Below, piece after piece: positions 24,857 through 34,557 of a stretch of DNA of 37,287 bases (position 1 is the stretch's first letter; each line of letters opens with the position of its first letter). Under the pieces are notes generated by a model. The model worked only from the letters and a program-made list of their open reading frames with translations. It was not told where the DNA came from and searched no databases. The position numbers were made by a program, and so were the translations under genes. This DNA is from Lachnospiraceae bacterium UBA3641 (lineage in GTDB: Bacteria; Bacillota; Clostridia; Lachnospirales; Lachnospiraceae). The stretch spans positions 1 to 37,287 of the forward strand of contig DFKQ01000046.1 of the NCBI GenBank assembly GCA_002373875.1, in the 5' to 3' direction.

Positions 24857-26236
24857 TTACAGGGCATTCAAGGCATCCTTTACGTTCTCAACATAGATAA
24901 GCCTCATTTCACCTCCTGCATCCTTAACCTGCTCCCTGTTGCCGGCGGGCAGGATACAGGTCTTAAAACCCAGCTTTGCAGCTTCCTTGATCCTGGCTTC
25001 CGCCATGCTTACGCTTCGCACCTCGCCGCTTAGGCCTACTTCCCCGAAGGCCATGACATCCTGCGGTATCGCAATATTCTTATATCCTGATACTATGGCA
25101 AGAACCATTCCGAGATCTATGGCAGGTTCATTGAGCTTAATTCCGCCCGCAACGTTCACATAGGCATCGCATTCACCCAAATGAAGTCCCAGACGCTTCT
25201 CAAGCACGGCCATCAGAAGGTTTAACCTGTTAAGGTCGGCACCCGTAGTCTGACGTCTGGGTATGCCGAAATTAGTGTGGCATATAAGGGCCTGTAATTC
25301 TATAAGCAGGGGCCTGGTCCCTTCAAGGGCACATACAACGATCGAACCGGCGGCATCCTTGGGACGTCCGCTAAGCATATATTCGGATGGGTTTAAGACC
25401 TCAATAAGGCCCTCGTTCCTCATCTCAAACACGCCGATCTCATTGGTGGAGCCAAAACGGTTCTTGACTCCCCTCAATATCCTGTAGGATGCATGCCTAT
25501 CCCCTTCGAAATACAGCACAGTATCCACCATGTGTTCCAATACCCTTGGCCCCGCAACGGTTCCCTCCTTGGTAACATGTCCTACTATAAAGATCGATAC
25601 CGCAAGAGTCTTGGCCAGCTTAAGAAGAACCCACGTTGCCTCCCTTACCTGGGATACCGAGCCCGGAGCCGAGGATACTTCCTCTGAAAACATTGTCTGT
25701 ATGGAATCGATTATAACTACGGAAGGCTTCTCCTTTCTTATCGTTTCCTCAACAACAGAAAGATCTGTCTCGCACAAGAGCTTCAGGGAATCAGTGAATT
25801 CCCCTATCCTCTCAGCTCTCATTTTGATCTGCTTGAGAGACTCTTCACCCGATATATACAGTACCGGAATGTTGTCGGTCGACAACTGCCTGCATACCTG
25901 TAAAAGAAGCGTGGACTTACCGATACCCGGATCTCCTCCGACAAGGGTTAAGGATCCGCGTACAATACCTCCGCCAAGGACCCTGTTAAGTTCCTTGAAA
26001 TGCGTATCTATCTTGTCTTCATCCTTAAGCTCAATTCCTGACAGCGAAACCGGCTTCCCGTTTGAAGGCGACAAAGCAGACGACAGGGAAGTTCTTCCCT
26101 TAGCCGTCTGCCTGTTTACAGTTTCTTCGGTAAATGTATTCCACGAATGGCATCCGGGGCACTGCCCCATCCACTTGGATGATTCGTATCCGCAGGAATT
26201 ACAGAAATATACTGTAGTTAATTTACCCTTAGCCAT
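24857..26236 (-). CDS. radA: DNA repair protein RadA (Sms)
   Basis: 459 residues, standard length. Zinc finger C12, C15, C26, C29 (FCNSCGYESSKWMGQCPGC), Walker A GGDPGIGKST (100-109), the RadA signature KNRFG (258-262) and a C-terminal Lon-protease-like domain without protease residues. It is a DnaB-like branch-migration helicase used in homologous recombination and repair. It starts 2 bp after the stop of the 136-residue protein upstream and lies in the clpC cluster, an arrangement common in Firmicutes. Confidence 0.97.
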   Translation of the reverse strand: MAKGKLTTVYFCNSCGYESSKWMGQCPGCHSWNTFTEETVNRQTAKGRTSLSSALSPSNGKPVSLSGIELKDEDKIDTHFKELNRVLGGGIVRGSLTLVGGDPGIGKSTLLLQVCRQLSTDNIPVLYISGEESLKQIKMRAERIGEFTDSLKLLCETDLSVVEETIRKEKPSVVIIDSIQTMFSEEVSSAPGSVSQVREATWVLLKLAKTLAVSIFIVGHVTKEGTVAGPRVLEHMVDTVLYFEGDRHASYRILRGVKNRFGSTNEIGVFEMRNEGLIEVLNPSEYMLSGRPKDAAGSIVVCALEGTRPLLIELQALICHTNFGIPRRQTTGADLNRLNLLMAVLEKRLGLHLGECDAYVNVAGGIKLNEPAIDLGMVLAIVSGYKNIAIPQDVMAFGEVGLSGEVRSVSMAEARIKEAAKLGFKTCILPAGNREQVKDAGGEMRLIYVENVKDALNAL

Positions 26237-26238
26237 TA

Positions 26239-26649
26239 TTACAACCGTATCGTAACGGTAACATCACCGTTACCTGCAAGCTCAACACTCAGGTTAAGCT
26301 TGCCGCCCAGATTACTCTTAACCCTTCCCGTGCTCTTGCCTGCAACTGATATCTCGTACTCCGTATCCTCCCTGACGCCGACCGTTATCTGGGCATCCTC
26401 CGGGCCGCATACGTTAAAGGAAACCCCTTCATCAGATGCCTTAAAATCATGCACACAGGTTCCCGGAACCGATTCATATACAAACATCCCGTCCCGTTCC
26501 AGCCTGGTGATCTCCTTAAAGGTCTTGACCTTGTAGAGATTACCTTCAAATTCATGATCCTCTTTCTTGGCCTTCTCGTTAAGCTCATAATTCCCAAAGC
26601 TTAATCCACCATCAGCCTCGTTCTTTATTAATTCCGCAACTACTGACAT
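26239..26649 (-). CDS. Small conserved protein of the family often labelled 'endosialidase'
   Basis: 136 residues, soluble. The sequence pattern MSVVAELIKNEADGGLSFGNYEL, then KVKTFKEITRLERDG, MFVYESVPGTCVHDF and GPEDAQITVGV is one I recognise from Lachnospiraceae proteins labelled 'endosialidase'. No glycosidase motif is visible and the size is far too small for a real endosialidase, so the name is very likely wrong. The second half looks like a beta-sandwich (alternating hydrophobic strands to the end). RBS AAGGGGG. It lies between clpC and radA. Confidence 0.8.
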   Translation of the reverse strand: MSVVAELIKNEADGGLSFGNYELNEKAKKEDHEFEGNLYKVKTFKEITRLERDGMFVYESVPGTCVHDFKASDEGVSFNVCGPEDAQITVGVREDTEYEISVAGKSTGRVKSNLGGKLNLSVELAGNGDVTVTIRL

Positions 26650-26759
26650 CTCAAACCCCCTTTTTGATCAAGAAACGGTAACTGCATTGAAAGGTCAAAC
26701 AGTTACACTTCCAACTGCTTCAAGTATACCCCAAAAAAAGCCTGTTTGCCACATGAAAA

Positions 26760-29216
26760 TCACTCGTCATCCTGACTTATTATCTCTATCTCACCCTTTT
26801 TCATGGTCACCCTGACCCTGCCGTTTTCCTTTATCCTGCCTTCAAGAACAGCCTCGGCAAGCTTATCCTCAAGCATGGTCTGGATCGCGCGTTTAAGTGG
26901 CCTTGCACCGAACTTCTTGTCGGCTCCCTTAAGGGCTATATGCTTCTTAACGGAATCAGAAACCGTAAGAGTCACATTCATCTCCTCTTTAAGGCGCGCC
27001 GCAAGCTGACCTGTCAGCAGAGTCACGATCTTTTTCATGTCCTCCTGACCCAGTGACCTGAATACGATTATCTCATCTATACGGTTTATGAACTCGGGCT
27101 TGAATATCTTCTTGACCTCATCCATCACGCCTTCCTTCATCTTGTTATGGTCGGCCTTCTCATTAACCTCGGTAACAAATCCAAGATGCTTGGGGTCAAT
27201 TATCCTGTTGGCACCCGCATTAGAGGTCATTATTATGACACAGTTCTTAAAGGATACCTTTCTGCCGTTAGAATCCGTAATGGTGCCTTCATCAAGCACC
27301 TGCAGAAGGATGTTGAAGACATCCGGATGAGCCTTCTCTATCTCATCAAAAAGAACAACCGAATACGGTTTTCTCCTGACCTTCTCAGACAGCTGGCCAC
27401 CCTCCTCAAATCCCACATATCCGGGCGGAGATCCGATCATCTTACTTACCGTATGCTTCTCCATGTACTCGGACATATCCACCCTTATCATGGCATTCTC
27501 AGTACCGAAAAGAACTTCGGTAAGGGCCTTGGACAGTTCTGTCTTACCGACACCCGTAGGCCCCAAAAAGAGGAAAGAACCTATGGGACGGTTTTTCTCC
27601 TTAAGTCCTACCCTGCCCCTCTTAATTGCCCTGGATACTGCCGATACGGCTTCATCCTGGCCTATGACCCTTGCCTTAAGGGTTTTCTCCATCCTGTTAA
27701 GCTTAGCCGTCTCACCTTCCTCTAGCTTCTTAACCGGTATCCTGGTCCATTCCGATACGATATCGGCCACTATATCAGGGCCTACCGTAGACAGTTCCTC
27801 GGTTTTGGCTATAAATCTTTTCTTCTTTTTCTCGTACTCCTTTGTAAGCTTCTCCTGCTCCTTTTTAAGCTCCGCAAAGCGTTCAAGGTCATCCTGTCTT
27901 AAGGCATTCTCCTTATCCTCTTCTATACGGTCGAGCCTGTCCTTAAGTTCTTCCAGTCCCGCAGGGGATCTAAGTCCCACGATCCTGAGCTTGGCGGCGG
28001 CCTCATCCATCAGATCTATGGCCTTATCCGGCAGAAAACGGTCGCTTATATACCTGTCGGCCAGCCTTACGCAGGCCTCAACGGCTTCATCCGTGATCAC
28101 AACTCCATGGTGCTTCTCATATCCGCCCCTGATACCCTTCAGTATCTTAATGGAATCGTCGACCGAAGGAGCTTCCACGTTTATGGGCTGGAACCTTCGC
28201 TCAAGTGCAGCGTCCTTCTCAATATATTTCCTGTATTCATCATGGGTTGTTGCACCTATTAGCTGAACCTCACCTCTTGAAAGAGAGGGCTTTAAAATAT
28301 TCGAAGCATCCAGGCTTCCTTCCGCCCCACCTGCCCCTATAAGGGTATGGAGCTCATCCACGAAAAGAATGATATTCTTATTCTCAATTACCTCATTAAT
28401 GACCTTCTTGATACGTTCTTCGAACTCACCCCTGTACTTGGTGCCGGCAACCATGGATGCCATATCCAGGGTAAGCAGCCTCTTGCCCTGCACAGTACGC
28501 GGCACAGCCCCTTCAACTATTCTTCTGGCAAGACCTTCAACGATCGCGGTTTTGCCCACACCGGGTTCACCTACCAGACAGGGATTGTTCTTGGTCCGCC
28601 TGCTCAGTGTCTGGATTATACGCTGAATCTCAACCTCGCGTCCCACCACAGGATCAAGCTTGCCCGCAGCTGCCAGCTCTGTCAGATCCCTGCTGTACTT
28701 ATCAATGAGCAGCTGGTTGCCGGGCATTCCCCTCTGCCCCTGTTTCGTATTCTGTATCTGATCCTTATATTTGTTTACATCCTCGCCTATCGCCATAAGG
28801 ATATCAACATACAGCTTCTGAATATTCACTCCCAGTGTGTTTAATATCCTTACCGCCAGGTTATCTCCGTCTTTTATGACAGCAATGAGCAGATGCTCCG
28901 TCCCTATCATATCCTCATCCATCGACAGGGCAGTCTCGCCTGCCATCTCAAGTATTTCCGAGAACTTGGGGGTGTACCCCTCCCTGTCCATGACAAGGAC
29001 ATCACCGCCGGGAGATATCTGCTTCTCGATAAGCTCCTTTATCGCATCCCGGGTTACCTCATTTTTCTTAAGTACCTCGCTTACGACAGAGTTCCCTTCA
29101 ACCATAAAGGCTAAGAGCAGATGCTCCGAGCCTATATAGCCGTGCTTATATGACCTGGATATCTTCCTGGCAGTATCCAGGACTTTTTTAGATTTTTCAG
29201 TATATTCTAATTCCAC
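26760..29216 (-). CDS. clpC: ATP-dependent protease ATPase subunit ClpC
   Basis: 818 residues. N-terminal double Clp repeat (1-145), AAA1 with Walker A GEPGVGKT (216-223) and Walker B FVDE (285-288), middle coiled-coil domain ~415-470, AAA2 with GPTGVGKT (552-559), and a ClpP-docking LGF loop in IIDPKHLGF. It unfolds proteins for ClpP. The start is a GTG at 29216 preceded by GAAGG. It begins 19 bp after the low-complexity membrane protein gene. No ctsR, mcsA or mcsB is encoded next to it here, unlike the classic Bacillus operon. Confidence 0.97.
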   Translation of the reverse strand: MELEYTEKSKKVLDTARKISRSYKHGYIGSEHLLLAFMVEGNSVVSEVLKKNEVTRDAIKELIEKQISPGGDVLVMDREGYTPKFSEILEMAGETALSMDEDMIGTEHLLIAVIKDGDNLAVRILNTLGVNIQKLYVDILMAIGEDVNKYKDQIQNTKQGQRGMPGNQLLIDKYSRDLTELAAAGKLDPVVGREVEIQRIIQTLSRRTKNNPCLVGEPGVGKTAIVEGLARRIVEGAVPRTVQGKRLLTLDMASMVAGTKYRGEFEERIKKVINEVIENKNIILFVDELHTLIGAGGAEGSLDASNILKPSLSRGEVQLIGATTHDEYRKYIEKDAALERRFQPINVEAPSVDDSIKILKGIRGGYEKHHGVVITDEAVEACVRLADRYISDRFLPDKAIDLMDEAAAKLRIVGLRSPAGLEELKDRLDRIEEDKENALRQDDLERFAELKKEQEKLTKEYEKKKKRFIAKTEELSTVGPDIVADIVSEWTRIPVKKLEEGETAKLNRMEKTLKARVIGQDEAVSAVSRAIKRGRVGLKEKNRPIGSFLFLGPTGVGKTELSKALTEVLFGTENAMIRVDMSEYMEKHTVSKMIGSPPGYVGFEEGGQLSEKVRRKPYSVVLFDEIEKAHPDVFNILLQVLDEGTITDSNGRKVSFKNCVIIMTSNAGANRIIDPKHLGFVTEVNEKADHNKMKEGVMDEVKKIFKPEFINRIDEIIVFRSLGQEDMKKIVTLLTGQLAARLKEEMNVTLTVSDSVKKHIALKGADKKFGARPLKRAIQTMLEDKLAEAVLEGRIKENGRVRVTMKKGEIEIISQDDE

Positions 29217-29235
29217 AATATATCGCCTTCAATTC

Positions 29236-31902
29236 CTATTGATCTACATTCAGGAATTCAAATTCAAAGTCCTCATCAAAATCAGCCGTATTATAGAGGG
29301 GCTGGTTGGGAACCTCCTGATACTGAAGACCGCCCTGACCGTTCATATACGACTGGTCATAACCGGCCTGACCGGGATAAGGCTGATTGTAGCCCTGACC
29401 TCCGTAGGGGAGTCCTCCATAGCCCGCCTGATTACCGTACTGACCCTGATAACCCTGATTGTAGCCCTGCATGCCTGCTCCCTGAGGATCATATGCCTGA
29501 CCATAGCCTGCCTGACCGCCGTACTGACCCTGTCCGTACTGACCGGGATAGCCCTGATTGTAGCCCTGGCCGCCATAAGCGGGACCACTGCCGTACTGGT
29601 TGTCATAGCCCTGATAAGCCGGCTGATTGTAACCCTGACCGTAGCCCTGATCATAGCCCGCAGGACCTGCTCCCTGACCGTTTTCAAAAGGTTTATTAAC
29701 CTGATGATGAGCATATCCCGGATCCTGCTTTACTTCCTTCTTGGGCGGAACCTTTTTCTTGTCACGCCTGAAGAAGCTGAAGCCTTCATCCTCATCTTCA
29801 TCATCTTCATCTTCATCGTCTTCATCGTACGAGAAGAGACCTCCCTTCTTCCTTCCGAAGAGTCCCTTCTTTTCTTCCCTGATTTCCTCCTTCGGTGTAG
29901 GGGCCTTATAGATATCCTCGCTCTTGTTATCAAATGACGGCTTATCCGGCATGTTGGCGGGTACGATCGGAGTAGCTGCCGGTGTTACCGCTCTGGTTGC
30001 CATGCCTGCCGCACCTGCCGCCACACCACCCGCTGCTCCTGCTGCTGCAGCGCCTGCGGTTCCTGATGCCTTAACCGGCGAAGACTCTCTTACCGGAGCT
30101 TCCTTCCTGACAGGTGCATCCTTTCTGACAGGAGCCTCCTTCCTGACTGGAGCTTCCTGTTTCTTGACTTCCTTAGACTCTTCCTTCCTTACGGTTTTGT
30201 CTTCCTCATTCCTGTATCTTGAAGGCAGACTGCTTGTATTGTTACCGGTAGGTCTTCTTGAATCGGATGCGGCATTCCTTACTACCGACTCCATCTCCGA
30301 CCAGTCAATGGCCTGAGGCGTTCCGAATGGTTCATCCTTGCGTTTCTTCTGTTTTCTGGGCTTTAATACATCTCCGGCATCATCAGCCTTGCCGGCCTTC
30401 GCGGAGGGCTTGCGGTCCGCGCCGTCATTCATCTGCCAGTCGGCAATATCCTTGGCCTTGATAACGGGGCCCTTGTTACCTGCCGGTTTTTCATCATCTA
30501 CTTCATCATCCTCGTCTTCGTCATCCTCATCCTCTTCATCATCTTCGTCTTCTTCATCATCTACATCGTCTTCATCTTCATCTTCATCGTCATCGTCTTC
30601 ATCCTCGTCGTCCTCATCTTCGTCGTCTTCTTCATCTTCGTCTTCTTCATCATCTTCATCTTCACGGACAAGAGCTTTCCTCGATGCAGATACCGGTCTT
30701 CTTCCCTCGAAGGGATCAGCGGGAAGATCGTACTCATCCTCATCCTCACTCTTTTTGAGTCTGACTGCGAATACGATAGTAAGGATAAGGAGGATAAGGG
30801 TGATCACCGCAAGAGCGATTATAACGATAAGTCTTATGAACATTGGCTGCTCATATTTCTTCTCTGCTTCCTCCTTGGCAGCATCGGTTATGGGCATCTT
30901 GTTTCCTTCATCATCCACCGAATTCCTGATAACCTGAAGATATCTCTGATATGTACCCTCGGCCTGATCATAGAGGTACCATCCCTCATTACCCTCCGAG
31001 CTCATTGCATAAACAAGGAAAAAATCATTGGTATTAACACCGGCATCCGAAATACCGTCACCTGCTGCCGAATCCACCAGTGTATATGCCTCAAGCGTCT
31101 GATCGTTCCACATAAGCGTGGCCTTCGTAAAGTTAAGTGGCACCTCCACTGTTTCGGGCGCCTTCAAAACAATGATAAACCTGTTTTCTATACCTCTTAT
31201 CATGCGGAAATCCGTAAGCTCACCGGTAGCCTGGTCTATAATACAGAAGTTACCTGTATTGGTTGCCGCATTAGTTACATATACAAGAACAAGGTTGCCC
31301 ATATCGAACTTGGCCGCCTCGATTGTGGTTCCGTTATATGTGGCCGTGGTCTTGCTGAACAGCTCCGGCATCATTTCATCCGGAAACACCGTTGATATTG
31401 TCTTGCTGCCATCAAGCGACGTTATCGTCCCCGCTTCCACACCGGTCGATACAGAGGCATCCTCTCCCGAACCTGCAAGGGCTGCCGTATCTTCACCGTC
31501 AACACTGATAGTTACTGATCCGGTTGCAGGTTCCGCACCATCGCCGTCCAGAACAGCCGTGGCATATACCTCAGCCGGTCCGCCGGATAAAACAGCAAAG
31601 GTGATCTCCGACTTAAGATCCGTTAGCGTGATAAGTCCGCCGCCTCCGCCGTACTCGGTTGAACAATTGACCATGGTAAGTCTCTTGTCATCATATTCGA
31701 CAGATATCTCCGGGGCTTGTGCGCCGTCCCCCTCGGCCGTTGCCTCCACAGTCACGAGTACAGCGTCACCGACGGATGCAGTCTCCTTATCGGCTGTCAC
31801 CGATACGCTTCCGGCAGCCAAAGCCGGAAATGCACTGAGCAGTGTTAGTGCTGCTGCAGCCAATGAGGCCCTGAGTGTGATTTTCACCTTGTTCAAAGTC
31901 AT
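29236..31902 (-). CDS. Bitopic membrane protein with extracellular beta domain and long low-complexity cytoplasmic tail
   Basis: 888 residues. Signal peptide 1-30 (ends ALAA). A Cohesin/Big-like beta-sandwich starts at GSVSVTADKETASVGDAVLV (31-50) and runs to ~137. A second extracellular region spans 155-350. A single TM is at about 354-381, followed by RLKK. The cytoplasmic part is mostly disordered: an Asp/Glu run (413-472), Lys-rich stretches, APVRK repeats (584-605), an Ala/Gly run (613-633), a second acidic run (691-707) and a Gly/Tyr/Gln/Asn-rich tail (about 747-855). The family is not recognised. It lies 14 bp after the wall hydrolase gene and 19 bp before clpC, so it is in their operon. 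Confidence 0.8.
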   Translation of the reverse strand: MTLNKVKITLRASLAAAALTLLSAFPALAAGSVSVTADKETASVGDAVLVTVEATAEGDGAQAPEISVEYDDKRLTMVNCSTEYGGGGGLITLTDLKSEITFAVLSGGPAEVYATAVLDGDGAEPATGSVTISVDGEDTAALAGSGEDASVSTGVEAGTITSLDGSKTISTVFPDEMMPELFSKTTATYNGTTIEAAKFDMGNLVLVYVTNAATNTGNFCIIDQATGELTDFRMIRGIENRFIIVLKAPETVEVPLNFTKATLMWNDQTLEAYTLVDSAAGDGISDAGVNTNDFFLVYAMSSEGNEGWYLYDQAEGTYQRYLQVIRNSVDDEGNKMPITDAAKEEAEKKYEQPMFIRLIVIIALAVITLILLILTIVFAVRLKKSEDEDEYDLPADPFEGRRPVSASRKALVREDEDDEEDEDEEDDEDEDDEDEDDDDEDEDEDDVDDEEDEDDEEDEDDEDEDDEVDDEKPAGNKGPVIKAKDIADWQMNDGADRKPSAKAGKADDAGDVLKPRKQKKRKDEPFGTPQAIDWSEMESVVRNAASDSRRPTGNNTSSLPSRYRNEEDKTVRKEESKEVKKQEAPVRKEAPVRKDAPVRKEAPVRESSPVKASGTAGAAAAGAAGGVAAGAAGMATRAVTPAATPIVPANMPDKPSFDNKSEDIYKAPTPKEEIREEKKGLFGRKKGGLFSYDEDDEDEDDEDEDEGFSFFRRDKKKVPPKKEVKQDPGYAHHQVNKPFENGQGAGPAGYDQGYGQGYNQPAYQGYDNQYGSGPAYGGQGYNQGYPGQYGQGQYGGQAGYGQAYDPQGAGMQGYNQGYQGQYGNQAGYGGLPYGGQGYNQPYPGQAGYDQSYMNGQGGLQYQEVPNQPLYNTADFDEDFEFEFLNVDQ
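29338..29664 (-). repeat. Degenerate GYNQGY-type repeat region in the membrane protein gene
   Basis: Codes for residues about 747-855 of the bitopic protein, a run of imperfect Tyr-spaced Gly/Gln/Asn units (GYNQGY, GQYGGQ). At DNA level TAGCCCTGATTGTAGCCCTG-like units recur on the plus strand. Confidence 0.8.
30088..30153 (-). repeat. 18-bp tandem repeats coding APVRKE/D
   Basis: Four near-identical 18-bp units in tandem encode APVRKE, APVRKD, APVRKE and APVRES in the cytoplasmic tail of the bitopic protein. Confidence 0.8.
30487..30666 (-). repeat. GAT/GAA codon tract coding an acidic run
   Basis: Sixty codons, nearly all Asp or Glu, code residues 413-472 of the bitopic protein just inside the membrane. 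Triplet-repeat DNA of this kind is prone to length change. Confidence 0.9.
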
Positions 31903-31916
31903 TTACAGACTCCTTT

Positions 31917-34397
31917 CTAATTCCGCTGTACGTACAGCGTGTATGTTCTTTTTGTCCCGTTCTGCGCCTTGCAGACAACGGTTATTGTATTTGTACCTGT
32001 GTTAAGTTCGACTAATCCGGTCCCGCCTATGCTTGAGGTTTTAGCCACTGCGGTCGCACCTATATTGATAGCGGTTACCGCATTATCAACCGTCAGATAG
32101 TATTTATCCGTGGTCGAAGCAAATTCCGGAGCCAGACCGAAGCCGTCCACCCATAGTCCCGACAGGTAGTTATTGGGATTGGATTCACCTATCGGTTTCT
32201 CACAAGGGGTATCAGGCATATTATAATAGTAAGGAATTCTAAACACAAGTGTTGAATTCGTATCAATGTAAGCTTTTTTCATCCTTGCCGACTCGGACGA
32301 GGCTGCCTGAACGTTGCTCATGTACTGGTGCTTATATATACCGTTCTCTTTGTTTACCACATTAAATTTCTCAAAGTATAACGTATTTTGTCCCTTTTTA
32401 ACATATTTGTTCGCTACATATTTAGCGCTTCCGAATATTGACCTGTATCTGGAATTCCAGGGTCTGAAATACTCTTCATCGGTACCCGCTGCATATATAA
32501 GACCGTTTTCGACCGGAAGCCTGCCGTTTGCGGCATATGCACCAATGTTGAAATAATTGAAATAGCCTTCATGTCCCGACATGGTGCCGGATATGCTCTG
32601 GCTTCTCCCGTAGAGGCCCTGCTCCTGGATCATCCTCGTGGCAAGATGATAAGGGCTTATCCCGATCTCCCAGGCCGCTTCGCATATGGTGGATACATAG
32701 CTTCTCTCAACACCGTCCGTGTCCGTAAAGGAAGAATCAAGATATGTCCCCTCGGCGATCCTTTGAACGCCCTCCTCATTCTGATAATCAAGGCTGTCAA
32801 GGACCTCGAACTGGTATATACCGCTCTCATCCAGGAAATTTCTGGGATCCATATAGTAGGAGATTATCTCTCTTGAAGCTGATGCCCATGTTCCGCCGTC
32901 AAAGCCATACCACCAGTTTCCGGACCAGTTGTAGGCCTGGGGTTCGGTTGACTTCCATGATGAGATTGACCTTATGGGAACAAGGTTTTTGCCGACCGAG
33001 CATTCGGCTGCCACCGATTCATTCCAGTCAAGTCCCGTATCAACGGCTTCAAATATCCACCTGGGATGCTTTTCATGAAGGGCTCTGAGGCTGGCCTTGT
33101 AGTCATTGGGCAGAGGTGCGATCATATTTTCAAATTCCGCATCAGAGGTCGGTGTTGCATCCTTTGATGTGGTCAGTACATTGACGAAATCGGATCTGAT
33201 GTAACCCCTTCTTTCACTTCCCTTGGCCATGAACTCAACACAGTACCATATGTTTTCATCACCGCCCTTTATCACTCCCAGGATGTTAAGCCGGTGACCT
33301 GTGCTCAGCTGCTCTATTACCATACCGTCATAAGCCTTATCCCTCACTCTTACGGCAGTTCCTTTGACGGTACCTGTTTTCTCATCGCAATCCCAATACT
33401 CTTTTTCTTCTTTTTTCTCCTCTTCCTTCTTTTCTTCCTGTTTTTCTTCTTTTCCCGTTTCCTCCAAAACCTTATTTTCGCTCAAAGAAGAAGAGTTACC
33501 TTCTTCTGTCCCCATTGCAGTGACATTTTTGGTAACTCCTTCCACAAAATCAGATCTGATATATCCCGTTTTTGGTGTAAGATTACTTATAAAAGAAATC
33601 TTATACCAGACATTGCCGTCGCCTCCGGCAACCTGCTCAGTGACCGTTACCGTTCGTCCTGTTGAAACCGTTCCTACCACCTTGCCATCTACCGCCTTTT
33701 CTCTCACATTGACGCCGATGCCCTTTACGGTTCCCAGTTGAACGCCTCCGGTGGCCGTGCCCGGTCCGGTATTCGTAACACCTGTATCCCCGGTCTTTTC
33801 TTCTGCTTCTTTCGGCTTCTCTTCTATAGCCTTGACCGTACCCTGTGCCTTTATCAGGTCAGACCTTATATAGCCCTTGTATGATATTCCGTTCCTCTTA
33901 TATGTTACCCGGTACCAGTCCTTACCGTCATCACCCTTAATAGACCCTTCAAGCTCTACATCCTCATTGTGCCTGATACAGAGTTCAAGATCAGCCTTGG
34001 TGGACGCCTTGTGGCGAAGGATCGCAACATCCACAAGCACGGTTCCGCCGGCCTGACCATTACCGTCAGCCGCCTTATCCTTGTCATCCTTACTGCTTGC
34101 GTTATTGACCTTTTCCTTTGATTTGGCGATGAGATCCGATCTGATAAAGCCCGTACTGTCTCCTATTTTTATACGGTACCAGATCTTGCCGTCGACACCC
34201 TTCTTCTCATCAATGACGGTAACCTCTTCACCCTTTCTGACACCAAAAGCGAAGGATGCGCTTGTTGAAGCCTCCTTCCTCACCTTCCCGCTGGAACAGG
34301 TGACGGTTCCCTTAACCGCAGTATATGCATAAGCTGAACGTGTTCCCGCAAAAACCAATGTCAAAGTCAGCACGGGTAACACGAACCTTCGAAGCAT
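31917..34397 (-). CDS. Secreted peptidoglycan hydrolase: four SH3 domains, glucosaminidase, cadherin-like domain
   Basis: 826 residues from the ATG at 34397 (AAGGGTGG just upstream; the ATGs at 34445 and 34418 are alternatives). Signal peptide 1-24 (ends SAYA). SH3b domains lie at about 29-90, 118-182, 221-285 and 340-405, each ending in GYIRSDF/L, and linked by Lys/Glu-rich spacers. An N-acetylglucosaminidase domain (LytD/FlgJ type) spans ~430-720 with the likely catalytic glutamate E592 in RMIQEQG. A cadherin-like beta-sandwich forms the C-terminus (TNTITVVCKAQNGTKRTYTL). It acts on the cell wall. First gene of the operon leading to the bitopic protein and clpC. Confidence 0.9.
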   Translation of the reverse strand: MLRRFVLPVLTLTLVFAGTRSAYAYTAVKGTVTCSSGKVRKEASTSASFAFGVRKGEEVTVIDEKKGVDGKIWYRIKIGDSTGFIRSDLIAKSKEKVNNASSKDDKDKAADGNGQAGGTVLVDVAILRHKASTKADLELCIRHNEDVELEGSIKGDDGKDWYRVTYKRNGISYKGYIRSDLIKAQGTVKAIEEKPKEAEEKTGDTGVTNTGPGTATGGVQLGTVKGIGVNVREKAVDGKVVGTVSTGRTVTVTEQVAGGDGNVWYKISFISNLTPKTGYIRSDFVEGVTKNVTAMGTEEGNSSSLSENKVLEETGKEEKQEEKKEEEKKEEKEYWDCDEKTGTVKGTAVRVRDKAYDGMVIEQLSTGHRLNILGVIKGGDENIWYCVEFMAKGSERRGYIRSDFVNVLTTSKDATPTSDAEFENMIAPLPNDYKASLRALHEKHPRWIFEAVDTGLDWNESVAAECSVGKNLVPIRSISSWKSTEPQAYNWSGNWWYGFDGGTWASASREIISYYMDPRNFLDESGIYQFEVLDSLDYQNEEGVQRIAEGTYLDSSFTDTDGVERSYVSTICEAAWEIGISPYHLATRMIQEQGLYGRSQSISGTMSGHEGYFNYFNIGAYAANGRLPVENGLIYAAGTDEEYFRPWNSRYRSIFGSAKYVANKYVKKGQNTLYFEKFNVVNKENGIYKHQYMSNVQAASSESARMKKAYIDTNSTLVFRIPYYYNMPDTPCEKPIGESNPNNYLSGLWVDGFGLAPEFASTTDKYYLTVDNAVTAINIGATAVAKTSSIGGTGLVELNTGTNTITVVCKAQNGTKRTYTLYVQRN

Positions 34398-34498
34398 ACG
34401 GCCACCCTTAAGCCGCATCCTTACATCGTATGTACCGGAACGCATAATATACCGATTCCCCCTTCAGTATATGTAATTATTCATATCCCTTATTAATT

Positions 34499-34527
34499 AT
34501 AATAAACCTGTAAAATGTTTATGTCAA
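34499..34527 (-). promoter_or_regulatory. Strong sigma-A promoter of the wall hydrolase operon
   Basis: Minus strand: perfect TTGACA (34522-34527), 17-bp spacer, TATTAT (34499-34504). It leaves a leader of about 95 nt before the chosen start. Confidence 0.8.
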
Positions 34528-34557
34528 CCATGTATTATTTTTGTTACATCGCCACGT

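Noticed and set aside
29217..29235. Expected ctsR-mcsA-mcsB genes before clpC
   Set aside because: Only 19 bp separate clpC from the upstream membrane protein gene, so those regulators are not at this locus.
30338..30937. Plus-strand open frame of 199 codons with a very long serine run
   Set aside because: It is the antisense of the Asp/Glu codon tract of the bitopic membrane protein; it has no family match and no ribosome binding site.
31118..32005. Plus-strand frame of 295 codons opposite the bitopic protein and hydrolase end
   Set aside because: Shadow in Ser/Thr/Val-rich antisense; crosses the boundary of two well supported genes.
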